A stretch of 64,000 nt of DNA from Pteria penguin (Eukaryota > Mollusca > Bivalvia > Pterioida > Pteriidae): assembly GCA_035048485.1 (NCBI GenBank), contig CM068589.1, forward strand, positions 5,442,229 to 5,506,228, in the 5' to 3' direction. Of this stretch, positions 11,442 through 22,225 are shown piece after piece (within the stretch, counting starts at the first letter, position 1; each line of letters starts with the position of its first letter). A program made the position numbers and the translations under genes. The notes under the pieces were generated by a model. It worked only from the letters and a program-made list of their open reading frames with translations, did not search any database and had not been told where the DNA came from.

Positions 11442-11610
11442 CATATATATATATATATATTATACTAGAATATCTTCATCAGAAAGTAACTGCACACGCA
11501 TGGAGTCTGAAATTGCTTTATTTTAATCCGATATGTCTGGGTTTTTTTTACCTTTATTCTACATGTCATCAGTACTCTATTACGTAATACACATCCGGTT
11601 GTTTAACCCG

Positions 11611-11903
11611 GGTGTAACAGTTTCAAAGTTCCCCCGTGCTGAAAGTTCCCTTTTGATGTTTTGCGCATGCGCGTATCGGTAGGAAACTTTCAGTCTGTGT
11701 TATATGCATGGTGAAAGTTTCCTCGTGGTGAAAGTTCCTTGGTCCACGTGAAATATGAAAGAATAAAGATTAATTCTTATAATTGTACTGGATCTGGCTG
11801 TTAGGATATAATTGTGATAAATTTGAGGGATTCTAATATTGACGCATGCGTATGTGCGACAAAGGGAACTTTCAGCATGGGGGAACTTTGAAACCGTTAC
11901 ACC
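11611..11903. mobile_element. 293-bp MITE with 40-bp terminal inverted repeats
   Basis: The left end GGTGTAACAGTTTCAAAGTT continues to gaaagttccc. The right end is its complement with two mismatches in 40. The interior adds diverged inverted copies of gaaagttcc and has no coding capacity. Target-site duplication not resolved. Nested inside the CACTA element. Confidence 0.8.
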
Positions 11904-12964
11904 GGTAAATATCGCTCGTAATCTCATATAGTCCTATCATGCTGTAAATTGGGAATCGTAATTAACAGTGCCTTGGTATGTATGAGGGGACAAAACATAT
12001 TTAGTAACAGGTTGAAACATATCCAGTTGATACATTTCAATGTTATTTTTGTGTTATTGGCAAAATTAAAGTGTCATTTTAACAGTGATTTATAAAGTTT
12101 ATGACAAAAACTGATTTTCACTCTTCAAAGTGAAATAATTTGTTTTACACACAATCATTGATTTATTTTCATGTCATAAACTAAACTACATCAATTAATT
12201 AAGTTCAATTTCTTCCGCATTTCCTCTGATAATAGCAATATTATAGAATACATGCGAAATGTGAGATTTGTAAAGCTGTGATAAAATGTGCTATTCTGTT
12301 CCATTAATTTATATACGGATTAAATAAGTAGCTGCGTTACGGCCTGTAGCGTGAAGGAAATACGCATACCCAAAGCCATGCTCCTTCACTCAAGTTGGAC
12401 ACTGTTTAAAAAAAGACGGGGGGGGGGGGGTGGGTTAGAATTAAATTAACGCAACTTCACAGCGTTTTATCGGTGAATGGCCGCTAATTTATGAAGAATG
12501 CAATATTGATTTATCAATATTAATCATGAATGCCTTTAAACTCGAAAGAAAGTGGAGAGCGGCCTTAAGGTCGTAACATAACGATATTTGGGTGGATTCT
12601 TTACGCAGATTGGAAAAGATGTAAAAATAAACATCAATCATTATGTGTGATTAGAATGATTGATAGGGATATATAGAATTTCGTTTTTTTCTGTATTTAT
12701 CTATCTATTTACAATTAAAACTATGCGTTTTCTGTAAACTTCGTCTATCGATTTTTTAGAATCTTATTATTTTTATTAAATTTATTTTGATGTATTTTTT
12801 TCGTACGGAAAAGTTTAATGTTCTATTTATAAATAAACGGATGAATTGATAATTAAATAAATAGATAAATAATAAATAAATAAGAAAATAAATAAATAAA
12901 TGAAGTCCGCCGAGGAATTCCGCTGGCCGAAATGTTACAGTACGGAAAAATAGTGCTATTATTA

Positions 12965-12995
<31 letters not shown>

Positions 12996-13375
12996 ATTTT
13001 AAAATGTCTTGTTCTATATTTTGTACTTATTTCCCCCTCCCTTAATGCACCTCTATGAAACAACGATGTTAAGTAACATGCTACTGCTGTAGTTAGATTA
13101 TTTGTTCGTTCGTTTCTTTGTTTGTTTCATTCTTCTTTCTTTCTTTAAGTCGATCAATAAAACAAGTGACATCGCACTGGAAAGTCCTGTGTCAATAAAA
13201 TTGTTTTTGCTAAGTACGTAATTCATGTGATTTATTAAACTGCAAATGTAAAGATCATTTTACAAACGTAAGTCAGAACAGGAACGATATCTTAGTAATT
13301 TTATCTATAAAAATCGTTAAAATAAGTCTCTGACAAATAGTAAAAAAATGCGATTTTTTTCTTATTCCCCGCTTA

Positions 13376-13767
13376 TAAATTCATCACATTTAATACTTAT
13401 TAAAGGTCATATATAGATAACAGCGAACCATTTTAAGGGCTTATATTATAAAAGGGACCGTATAGAAGTACGCGAGGCCGCGATCGCACGGCCGGAGGGC
13501 ATCGCAGTGGGTGTCAGTGTTTTTCAGGTTTTTCCAGAGTTTTGCAGAGTTTTTCAGTGGCGTCAGAGTTTTTCAGAGTTTTGCAGAGTTTTTCAGGGTC
13601 GTCAGTGTTTTTCAGAGTTTTTCAGGGTAGACTTCAGAGTTTTTCAGTGTTTATCAGGGCTGTCAGAGTTTTTCAGTGTTTTTCAGGCAGACTTCAGTGT
13701 TTTTCAGGGTGTTGCAGAGTTTTGCAGTGAAAAACGGGATTCTCAGGGGTTTTTGGACCCAGTAGTG
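13376..13767 (-). repeat. CACTA right terminal inverted arm
   Basis: Inverted counterpart of 8177-8480, slightly longer because it holds more units of the cagagtttttcag/cagtgtttttcag repeat (13516-13733). It ends ggacccagtagtg followed by caa. Confidence 0.85.
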
Positions 13768-15650
13768 CAAAACTTTTCTTTTAAAATTCTCTCATCTGTT
13801 GTCCATTTGCAATTGTGGTCATTGAAGATTGCAACCATATCTTCCCACGAATGGTTTTTGGAATTGAAGTGGCACCCGACTGGTAGGTGCATGTTTTTTT
13901 ATCCCAATGGACAAATTGTGGTTATTCACATGCATGTTCAAAGCGTCTTCTGTTTCCCTCACATATTGTATTAAGCATACCTTACATGTTATGATGTAAA
14001 GATGATGGATAAATCAAATCCAAAAATCATGAAACCATAGGACATACAAAATCAGTAAAAATGAAAAACAAATGGAAAATAACAAAATATGTCTACTTGA
14101 AGAGCATATGTGAACCCCTGTGATGGAGTGAGATCAGGTGCCGGGGAGAGTGAGCATCTCCTGCTTGCTAGCAACACCCGTCACATATACCCCGTAGAAA
14201 GAGTCAAATCGTGTGAATTCCATATGTGTGAATTCCATATGAGATACACGGCCATTTTTGATTTACAATGTATATTATTCCTGATTTTGTACTCGTGAGG
14301 TGTCTTTGTGATAAAATATTGGGGACAGAGTTTGCATCTTTTGTTAGAACATGCAGTGAAGGACCCACAGGCCATGCGTTGTCAAGACTCGACTTAACAA
14401 GATCATTTTACGGAAGCTTTGGTCTCCGGAACGCAACCATTGGCAGAAAATTGAATAGTCCTTTTTATTTCTTGGATGCACGAAGAGATGGAAGGTATTT
14501 TAATACATGTGAATATTCCCTCTGTTTAGGGTGATAGATGGTCACCAGAGAAGTGGGGGTCCCGATTATTTTCCTTTTAACTTCAGCTGACTCTTTTGTC
14601 GAGCGAAAATATTTCTAAGATGGTTTGTTGTACGCCTCTAGAATTATAGCCCCTGTTTTTGAGTCTTAGTAGAAGTTCCCCTGATCTAGCTAAATAAAGT
14701 TCATGACTGGAGCAGATTCCTGTAGTTTGATATATAAGTCAAATATCTATTATATGTAAGGTAAGAGTGTATGTTGTATCTAGGAAACATTGCAATTGTT
14801 CTAAACAACTGCTACATATTATGCCTTAAAATCGATTAACACAAGACTAATACCATACAAACACACGTCACAGATCAGAGCTGCCAAGAACTCGGCTTTA
14901 TGATGACAACCAATAAACTCGCATGGACAAAACTGAATATTTCAACAATTCCAACTCGCTGGAGTGCGCTACGAAGGAATTCAAATTTCATAAAATAGCA
15001 TGCAATGTAAATATGTTGATGGTAATAAACAAATTTTCGATGAGGACGGAGCAAGACGACTCACCCAACTATATAAAGAATACGTTCCAGAAATAATTGC
15101 AGACAGAAAAAAAAAGTCAAACTGAAAGTCCCAGTCTGACAGGAATATAATTTTCGCCAAAATATAAATCTTTCGATTCGTATTGGATTATTTGTTTGCT
15201 CCATTTTGATTTCTCTATGACATGAGAGTTTTACAAACAAACAACAGAATGTTTAAAAACGAAATAGTACAGGGAAAAATCGAATATATCAACTTCACTA
15301 ACATTTTTCTCAAGAGTTTTATGCCGGCAAATTAGTGATAATATATCTTACTCACCACATGGATTACCATTGGCCTCTACATGTATCAGTTTATGACTTA
15401 AAATAAAGCAGACAAACAAGGCAGAATACAAGAGGTACATCCTTCAAAAGAACGATGTCAAGTAGAATGCGTTGAACCTTACGTTTGTGAATATGATATA
15501 ATACAAATTACAGTAATACGATTTCCGGAAACATATATAACTTTGACTTTGATCGTGAAATAAATAATTCATGTTTACATTTTCACTTCCTTATCAAGTT
15601 GTTTATTAGTTGAGAGGAAAAGTGTTATGAAGTCACGCCGTCACTGTTTT
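13768..15650. other. Intergenic or intronic DNA, no gene seen
   Basis: A PLE-tail-like motif (gatcaggtgccggggagagtgagcatctcc) is at about 14130-14162. The remaining short ORFs have no recognisable features. Confidence 0.4.
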
Positions 15651-15652
15651 AC

Positions 15653-15735
15653 CTGCACATGCTGTAACATGAAGTAAAATCCCACCGGCATTCTCCTCAT
15701 GTGGACCTTTGCACTCGTTGAAGCCGGTATTTTTA
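15653..15735 (-). pseudogene. Possible type-2 exon fragment of the receptor family
   Basis: The minus strand between acceptor gactcag and donor gtaaaac reads NTGFNECKGPHEENAGGI then LLHVTAC. Its Cys-x17-Cys spacing is the same as in the G3 type-2 exons. It stops right after the second cysteine, and the start phase does not match type 2. It is therefore either a decayed fragment or a chance resemblance. Confidence 0.25.
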
Positions 15736-15814
15736 CTGAGTCATATAGATTATATATCAGTAGAAAATTAATAAGTTAGTAATGAAATGCATGTAAAAGG
15801 GTTTTTAATGAATC

Positions 15815-15905
15815 AAAAAAAAAAAAAAAAAAAAATAAAATAAAATAAAATAAAAAAATAAATAAATAAATAAAAAAATAAATAAACAAATAAATAAAAT
15901 ACAAT
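15815..15905. repeat. A-rich low-complexity tract
   Basis: Poly-A followed by aaata/aataa repeats. The minus-strand ORF across it is low-complexity F/Y/L and not a gene. Confidence 0.9.
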
Positions 15906-16619
15906 AAAATAAATAGAAATTTATATATACATGTATATACAATTTTTCCAGCGTTCAGTTTAAAATATATCGTCCTCAATACAGAAATCTGAATCTGACA
16001 TTGCGGTATTAAATGTAAAAAATATGTACTTATTTCATTGTAACTGTGGAAGCAGTCAAGTTATTTTAGAGAGTTAGTGGAGAAAACCATGAAAAGGTTT
16101 GTATGGCTCGACAAGGCCACTTCACCTCCAGTTACCACGTAAGAAAAACTTTTCATAAGATAGGTGATGTCGATGGCATTCAACTTCCCGCTTTCAGTTT
16201 TTCTTTTTCGACACACTCGAGCATAGGAAATACATCAACTGTTTTATTAAAATATTATCTACAATAATTTAAAAAAAACCCCCAAATTCTTCGTGGCAAA
16301 TTGCCCCTCAGGTATATTCGTACTTTATCAGGCCAACTATTACTTCTATATTTTGGGTGATAATGTTAATTTTTAGAAGACACAAAGGAAATCCACCAAA
16401 CTTCCTGTCGAAATCCAACTCAGAAACGAAAGTTACAGCTATAGATGACAGTCTAACTCCAATTCAAAGCAGTTATGATTTTTGTTTTTGTTTTATTTTG
16501 CACCAAGGCATACTTTGAAATCTCGAAATACAGTTAATAGTTTGGGGAAATGGTCATCTTCGGAAAAACTTTGCTTACAACCTGACTAAAGATCCTAGTG
16601 TCATTTTCCACACAGACAA

Positions 16620-16690
16620 TCAAGCACCGATTCAACCCCCCTTCCCTTCCCCCCTCCCCCCCCCCGCCCCCCCCCCCCACACACACACAT
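16620..16690. repeat. Poly-C and (CA)n tract
   Basis: C-rich run followed by cacacaca. It makes glycine- or proline-rich shadow ORFs on both strands. Confidence 0.9.
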
Positions 16691-17194
16691 AGACACACCA
16701 TAACCGTTGCTAGAGATCTACTAGGGAGGAATCTTTTCGTGGCAACGTCTATTGTGACACGAGGCATCTTTTGCCTTGTTCTGACTGTCTTATCCGGAAT
16801 ACAGGACTTTGCAAAGATGCTTCGCGCTGAGTTATATCGGCTTTTAAGAAATTAATTTCTTGTATTCAATATCGTATATTGTAACGGTAGTAAATTAATA
16901 ATTAAAAAAAAAAAAAAAAAGAAATCATCATATACTCAGTGATCAGTGACTCCTGTGTATGTGTTACGTAATTAAAAGACTTTAAAGAAACCATCTGAAT
17001 TTGATTTTGGTTCTACCTATTCAGTCATTAAGTATTAGTATTTATGACGGGGCATATTACAAAGGAGAAGACGCTTCCTCCCACTAGTTGTCCGGTCTCA
17101 TCTTGGATCTTGAGGACGTGGATTAAGTCTTTGTAAATATCAGAGTAATACAGCAGTTCATGTGTGTTATACAAAATTAATTTATTTTAAAAAG

Positions 17195-17275
17195 AAAACT
17201 GAAGACATCTGACAAAGTTGTATGACAAAAATCACAAACGACATGCACACAGAAAAAAGCTAAAAAGATGAATTA
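17195..17275 (-). mobile_element. PLE-2 3'-end fragment
   Basis: Only the extreme shared end of the PLE-2 family is recognisable (ctgaagacatctgacaaagt, tgtatgacaaaa, catgcacac). Confidence 0.5.
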
Positions 17276-18482
17276 TAAAGACAGGATTTTTCACAACCAC
17301 ATTTTATCATTTATTTCCTAGTGTTTTGACGACAAAGTCACGTGGACACTTTTTGAAAAGGTGCAATGATTATTTGTTATCATGATAATGTGTTGAATCG
17401 GACCATATGTTGATTTCTCGTGGTTTTTACGTTACAGTTATTGGTTAACCTTTAGGTTCATCATCTGTATGTTGCTCTTATTGATTATTGTTTGAATTCG
17501 TATACCTGTGTCATTTTCAAGTGACATTTGATTAAACATGATATAGGTTATTTTGCATCTTTTTTTGTTTTGGTTCAGGTTGTTTAGGAGACTAAAATGT
17601 CACCCATGAGTGAGATAAACAAAAATTGCAGTTTTCAAAAGACCTATACTAGAGAGATACACTATGTCAAATCGATACTGTTTACTGTTGAATCAATCTG
17701 GACTTGATATTTTTAAAGATCTGGTATAATGTACATATGTCTATGCAGATGTACCAGAGTCTTACACAGGGCCTTTCCATGAATGAATTTAACATTCAAT
17801 GTCAGATGTATGCTGTATATCAGATGCGAAATTATTGTTAAGTGGTTGCATAAAGAATATGTTTTTAATTTACTTGTATTAGTCTGTATAAAAGTATCCA
17901 CCTCAATGGTCGAACCAAACATTGCTAGATTCTAATCATTGTACTACTTCATCTGAAATGCCACAGGGACATGGTACACAAAATATGGAGTCATTGTGGT
18001 ATGAGGCTCTAGTAAAAATGCGTTTTAAATATTTAGTAAAATGCGCATTTATCTGCTTGGTCCGTAATATCCCCTGTTAGCTAACTACTTATGTGGGATA
18101 AAAATAGTTTATAATTAAGGATAATTTCAAGAAAACATATTAAGACAATCAAATTTTACGTATGTCACTTTAGTCGGAATTTTGCTCGCTTCATCCATTC
18201 AAGATTGCTTAGTACACATGTTTTCAGAATGTGGAGTAAATTCGAAACACCATTAATGCGCTTGATATCCGAGTTAACATGGCTAAAAGCCGTGTTCTTT
18301 TGCCTATGACTAAATTTATATAACGGAGATGAGAAGATCGATGTGGCTCATAGACGCAATAAGAATTAGAATCAAATAAAATTATCATTGTGGAGTAACA
18401 TATTCTGAGGATATTGGATACATTAAGCGTCTTTTTCGTATTCGTAAATGCTATCATTTGACTGAACCTATATATACAGTTC

Positions 18483-18576
18483 TTCTCTTCTTTTTTCTTT
18501 CTTTCTTTTTGTTTTTGTTTTTGTCTTTTCTTTTCTTTTTTTTTTTTTTGGGGGGGGGGGGAGGGGGGGGGGGAGA
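18483..18576. repeat. Polypyrimidine tract followed by poly-G
   Basis: A long T/C tract (ttctttcttttt units) abuts a G-only stretch. The 139-codon minus-strand ORF across it is an artefact of this composition. Confidence 0.9.
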
Positions 18577-18825
18577 GAGAACTGTACGAACAATTTATGG
18601 ATCTTAGTTTCCATTCAGAGACATCAATGGATTGTGACACCATAATTTATTGTATATTTGACAGGAAAATTTGAGATGATGAATAAGCGTATCTACAGCT
18701 ACGGCGTATAGATTATACATTATAAATACAGATACATAAACCAATGCATCGCGAATGCTAACTATACATTAGCAGAAAAACTACAGATTATACGAGAAGG
18801 CAAAACAATTTGCTAAACACGGAAA

Positions 18826-19005
18826 CGTGCAACGGGTATTGCATGCAACCAGGGGATGCTTACTCCTCCCAGTCACCTGGTCTCACCTCGTGTTTATTGC
18901 GATTCGCATTTGTCGGAATATGACACCATTCATAATATTGTACTTTTATTCCATGGACTATGAGATATGGCTAACCCGGTATTTCTTTGTTGTTTACTTG
19001 CCTTT
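18826..19005 (+). mobile_element. PLE-1 tail fragment
   Basis: Same order of landmarks as 2265-2455: gggtattgcatgcaacc, ggggatgcttactcctccc, cacctggtctcacctc, ccatggactatgagatatgg. Confidence 0.65.
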
Positions 19006-19239
19006 GATGTAATACTCTTATAGTCAAGATCGTAAATCCCTAGTTATTACTTTAAATGGCAGAAATATTTCGGTTTCAACTTGTTTTCACTAAAATGGTC
19101 CTGGCAATTGCGTTTGGTGAAAACATGCTCACTCACGGACACTTGTGGGCATACAGTGAAGGAATCTGGCTGACATCCAAGTTACACAAACAAACTGGAG
19201 ATTAAGACAACAGAAGTTGTCTTGGGTCTTCACAATTTT

Positions 19240-19285
19240 GTTCTATTTCTTTTTGTTGAAACCTTTTAACAAAAAGAAATAGAAC
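19240..19285. repeat. Perfect 18-bp inverted repeat, 10-nt loop
   Basis: Arms gttctatttctttttgtt and aacaaaaagaaatagaac are exactly complementary. It lies about 170 bp beyond the G2 tail stop, on the 3' side of that minus-strand gene. Confidence 0.8.
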
Positions 19286-19453
19286 TTATGGTAGTTTCGG
19301 TATGGCTTTATATATTCCGGTTTAGAAAGCAATTATAATCCGAGGAGAATGATACATATGAAGTATCAAGATCTTGAGATCAAGAGCTGTTTGAAACATT
19401 AGACAATTATATGGTAATTTTAGACAATCTGCCTTTATTGGTAACCATCTAGG

Positions 19454-20285
19454 TCAGTGGCATATGCTTGTGCTGTATATTGCTTTGAGTTTTTGAGTTG
19501 CACTGGATACAGTAGGCAAGGTGTTATCATGAACTTCTGAAATAACATCGAACTGATCTACGGTGTCAATCCCGATATTCTGGTCTTCATTTGATTCTTT
19601 AAGCAAGATTTTGCTGTCGACTTCCGGGATCTTTTTAGAAGTGACCATTGTATTTTTGTCTCACTGTAAAGTGTAGGCAAGATAACAATTTGATCATCAG
19701 AATACGTTGTTTCTACGGTGTTATCATACTCTTCCCTGATGACGCTGGACTGATTGTAGGAAGGGACGTTCACATCCTTGTTCTTACTAGATGTATTTGG
19801 CAACGTATTGTCATGGAGTTCTAGAGATACATTGGACTGATCTTGGTAGACTTCGATGTTTTGATCTTTACTTGGGACGGTAAGCAAAGTGTTTCTATGC
19901 ATTTCCAAATTCACGCTTGGCTGACTTTGAGCACAGATTTTTGCGTTTTGTGTATCACTGGACACTGAAGGCAAGTTGATGTTTTCGTGTTTACTAAAGA
20001 CTATAAGTGACATATTGTCATGGACTTCCCGCGTGACACTTGACAGACCTCGACATGTAACTTCGACGTCATGATTTTCACTGGACCCTGTAGATGAGGT
20101 GTTATTGAGTCCTATAGAAATGCTGGACTGATCTTGGCTGGTGACTTCAGTTTTATGATTCTCAATTACCACTTTAGGCAAAGTGATGTCATGGAATTCC
20201 AGAGAAACACTTGATCGACTCATGACACTTCTGACATTTATATATGAGTTAACTCGACTCTCATCTTCACGTCCAGACTGACGAC
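19454..20285 (-). CDS. G2 terminal exon: repetitive cytoplasmic tail, frameshifted
   Basis: The acceptor atgcag precedes a phase-1 exon reading GRQSGREDESRVNSYINV and then about seven degenerate repeats of 27-40 residues. The consensus core is SSVSLEVHDNTLPTVSS; examples are SSVSLEFHDITLPKV, SNVSLELHDNTLP and ISEVHDNTLPTVSS. The G3 tail (46184-46314) starts with the same EREDE block and has a single copy of this core, so this is the homologous tail with an expanded repeat. A T5 run at 19653-19657 is one base short. The first frame ends at 19558 and the last repeat continues in another frame to a stop at 19454. That could be a real mutation or an assembly error. A YxxV tyrosine near the start is conserved with G3. 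Confidence 0.65.
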
Positions 20286-20576
20286 CTGCATTATATTAAG
20301 AAATTCTATAGACAAAAAAGTTTGAATTGTTGGATGGAATACACCGATCCACTTTAGCGCAAAGACGACTTTGATGACTTCCACCAAGGTTGGACAAGTC
20401 ACACATTTGATTATGATGTCATAAGCATAACAATCAAAACTCCGCAAAACATCGCATTGTATGCTGAAAAGTGGACCGGTGTATTTATCATAGAGCAGTA
20501 TATAAAACATCTGAGGGGAAATTAAAAGTTTACAAAAATTTGCAATTTCTAGATTTGATTATCATTAAAATCCTGT

Positions 20577-20747
20577 TAATAAGATTTAATCCTATATATT
20601 AAATCGATTTATTAACGCAAGACAACTCTTACTATATGTAAGTATGATAACTCTATAATCTATTTAACTCACGTTTTGTGACACGTGTGCCAGAGTATTT
20701 AAATAGCGTGATATTTTACAATGTGTTCAGTTTGGAAAAAACTTTTT
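20577..20747 (+). repeat. Ngaro split direct repeat A1
   Basis: 171 bp matching 26176-26346 with a single substitution (gacaactctt against gacacctctt). It includes an E-box-like CACGTG (20682-20687) and a TATA-like motif. Confidence 0.93.
20696..20705 (+). promoter_or_regulatory. TATA-like box of the Ngaro promoter
   Basis: TATTTAAATA lies near the 3' end of repeat A1, about 47 bp upstream of a consensus splice donor. Placement inside the repeat fits a promoter restored by the A repeats. Inference from motif and position only. Confidence 0.4.
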
Positions 20748-20752
20748 GCCAG

Positions 20753-21213
20753 GTAAGTCAGAATATTATTCTTGTAATGTTAAAATGAGAACTGTTTTGT
20801 ATTCATGAAATACTTAGTTATATTGTTTTGTAAAATTTAATAAAAATGATCCTTTATTAAAGTCGATGTCTTTGGATTTCAAATGATATTGTGTGCTGAA
20901 TTCAATACAACTAACCTAGGTGTGGTTTTAATTTACACATGAGTGAATTTGTGTATCGGCCATTTTGATTTTAGTGTATTGTAGGTTGGGTATAGTGCAG
21001 ACTTTATGTAAGTGTTAAATTTTGTATTTAATTCCAATGTTACTTAGATATAGATATTTTATATAATTGACGAAAGAGTATTAAAACTTAATATAATTCT
21101 TAATTATGAAAGAAACCATAATAAACACAAATAGACGATGTATATGAAATTGTTATGTATTTTTATTTGTAACTGATTTGTAATAAATTTTAATGATTTT
21201 CATTTTATTTGAG
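20753..21213 (+). other. Predicted 5'-UTR intron of the Ngaro element
   Basis: A perfect consensus donor CAG/GTAAGT begins just after A1. A pyrimidine-rich stretch ending atttgag lies 7 bp before the Gag ATG. Splicing would remove a 461-bp leader containing several upstream stops. No transcript evidence is available. Confidence 0.4.
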
Positions 21214-21220
21214 TTTCGAC

Positions 21221-22225
21221 ATGCCTAGACCACGCCGTCCAAGACAGCGAGTAGAAAATCGACCAATTGCACGTCCCAGACGTGGTGCACGTAACCTAAA
21301 TGTTCAAGAAGGACCTGAGGTCCAAAATGATAATCTTGTACCTGATATAGGAGTGCGGAATGATGCCCCAGCAATGGTACCATTGAATTTGACTGATGAT
21401 CAAATAGCAGCTATTTCTGATGAGGTTTCCAATCGTGTCTTAGCTCAAATAGGACAAAACAGGAATACACCTGCATTAGAGACTGTACCAATTTATGACT
21501 GCAACAATGCCAATAGAGGTAATTTTCAATCTGATTTGGAAAATGTCCCTCGTATTGAAAGTATAACTCAGGATCTGGGTTGTAACGTTTCAAATAAGTT
21601 GAAGATTAAAATTGTTAATAATGAGTATATTGACCTAGCAAACCTTATAACCAAAACTATAGATTTAGATTCTGTTGAACAAAGACTTGCTGTCCGGAAT
21701 GGTAGTATTGTTTTAGATTCCAAGAAAGAGCTATCAAAAATAAATAATATTCAAGAATGGACTGATGCTTTTTTGATTTTTGCAAGTATTTATACTGAAG
21801 CCTTTCCTAGTTCAATTGGTGGAATTGTGAAATATTTACATACAATACGTTTAGGTGCCAGTAGAACTGTGGGATTGGGTTGGAAAGATTATGATATTCA
21901 ATTTAGATTAAAAAAAGAGAAAAATCCTGCATTGTCATGGTCTGTGGTAGATCAGGAATTGTGGCTTTTGTATATGTTTAAACACTCTGTGAGCACAAAT
22001 ACTACCTCCACTGCTACTCATAATGTTCTAAAATGTTATGATTACAATTATAAAGGCACTTGTTTGAAAAACTCTTGCCCATATCTTCATAAGTGTTTAA
22101 AATGTTCGTTATCTCATCCATCAGTGAAATGTAGGGTTGTATCTACTAATTCTAGATCTGGCAGTTCAGCAAACGGTGTTAATGCAAGAAATAACAGAGG
22201 TGTCAACCAACAGAAACATAACTGA
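21221..22225 (+). CDS. Ngaro Gag-like protein (ORF1)
   Basis: 334 residues from an ATG in the context cgacatgcc. The N-terminus is strongly basic (MPRPRRPRQR), suiting nucleic-acid binding. The middle is a helix-rich region without a name I can assign. Near the C-terminus is a CCCH-like zinc finger, C-x8-C-x4-C-x3-H (CYDYNYKGTCLKNSCPYLH), followed by another CxxC...H...C cluster, as in Gag proteins of DIRS-order elements. It probably packages the RNA into particles. It overlaps the RT frame by 89 bp in a different frame, so RT may be made by frameshifting or reinitiation. Confidence 0.8.
   Translation: MPRPRRPRQRVENRPIARPRRGARNLNVQEGPEVQNDNLVPDIGVRNDAPAMVPLNLTDDQIAAISDEVSNRVLAQIGQNRNTPALETVPIYDCNNANRGNFQSDLENVPRIESITQDLGCNVSNKLKIKIVNNEYIDLANLITKTIDLDSVEQRLAVRNGSIVLDSKKELSKINNIQEWTDAFLIFASIYTEAFPSSIGGIVKYLHTIRLGASRTVGLGWKDYDIQFRLKKEKNPALSWSVVDQELWLLYMFKHSVSTNTTSTATHNVLKCYDYNYKGTCLKNSCPYLHKCLKCSLSHPSVKCRVVSTNSRSGSSANGVNARNNRGVNQQKHN

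Larger units (their letters stand above)
8177..13767. mobile_element. Non-autonomous CACTA (EnSpm-type) DNA transposon, 5.6 kb
   Basis: The termini are CACTACTGGGTCCAAAAACC on the left and its exact complement, ending ...AGTAGTG, on the right. That is the CACTA...TAGTG signature of this superfamily. It is flanked on both sides by CAA, the expected 3-bp target duplication. The inverted arms (8177-8480, 13376-13767) hold arrays of short subterminal repeats, another hallmark of the superfamily. The interior has no transposase-like ORF. It carries microsatellites, a tandem tRNA-SINE array and a nested MITE, so any movement would depend on a transposase supplied in trans. Confidence 0.8.

Noticed and set aside
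13507..13974. 155-codon ORF rich in VFQ/FSEF repeats (and its mirror at 8179-8535)
   Set aside because: It is the translation of the 10-bp subterminal repeats of the CACTA arms.
15360..15400. Possible 21-bp micro-exon ending at a gtgagt donor on the minus strand near 15360
   Set aside because: Too short to judge. The phase with the 15653-15735 fragment fits only with a weak acceptor, and there is no paralog to support it.
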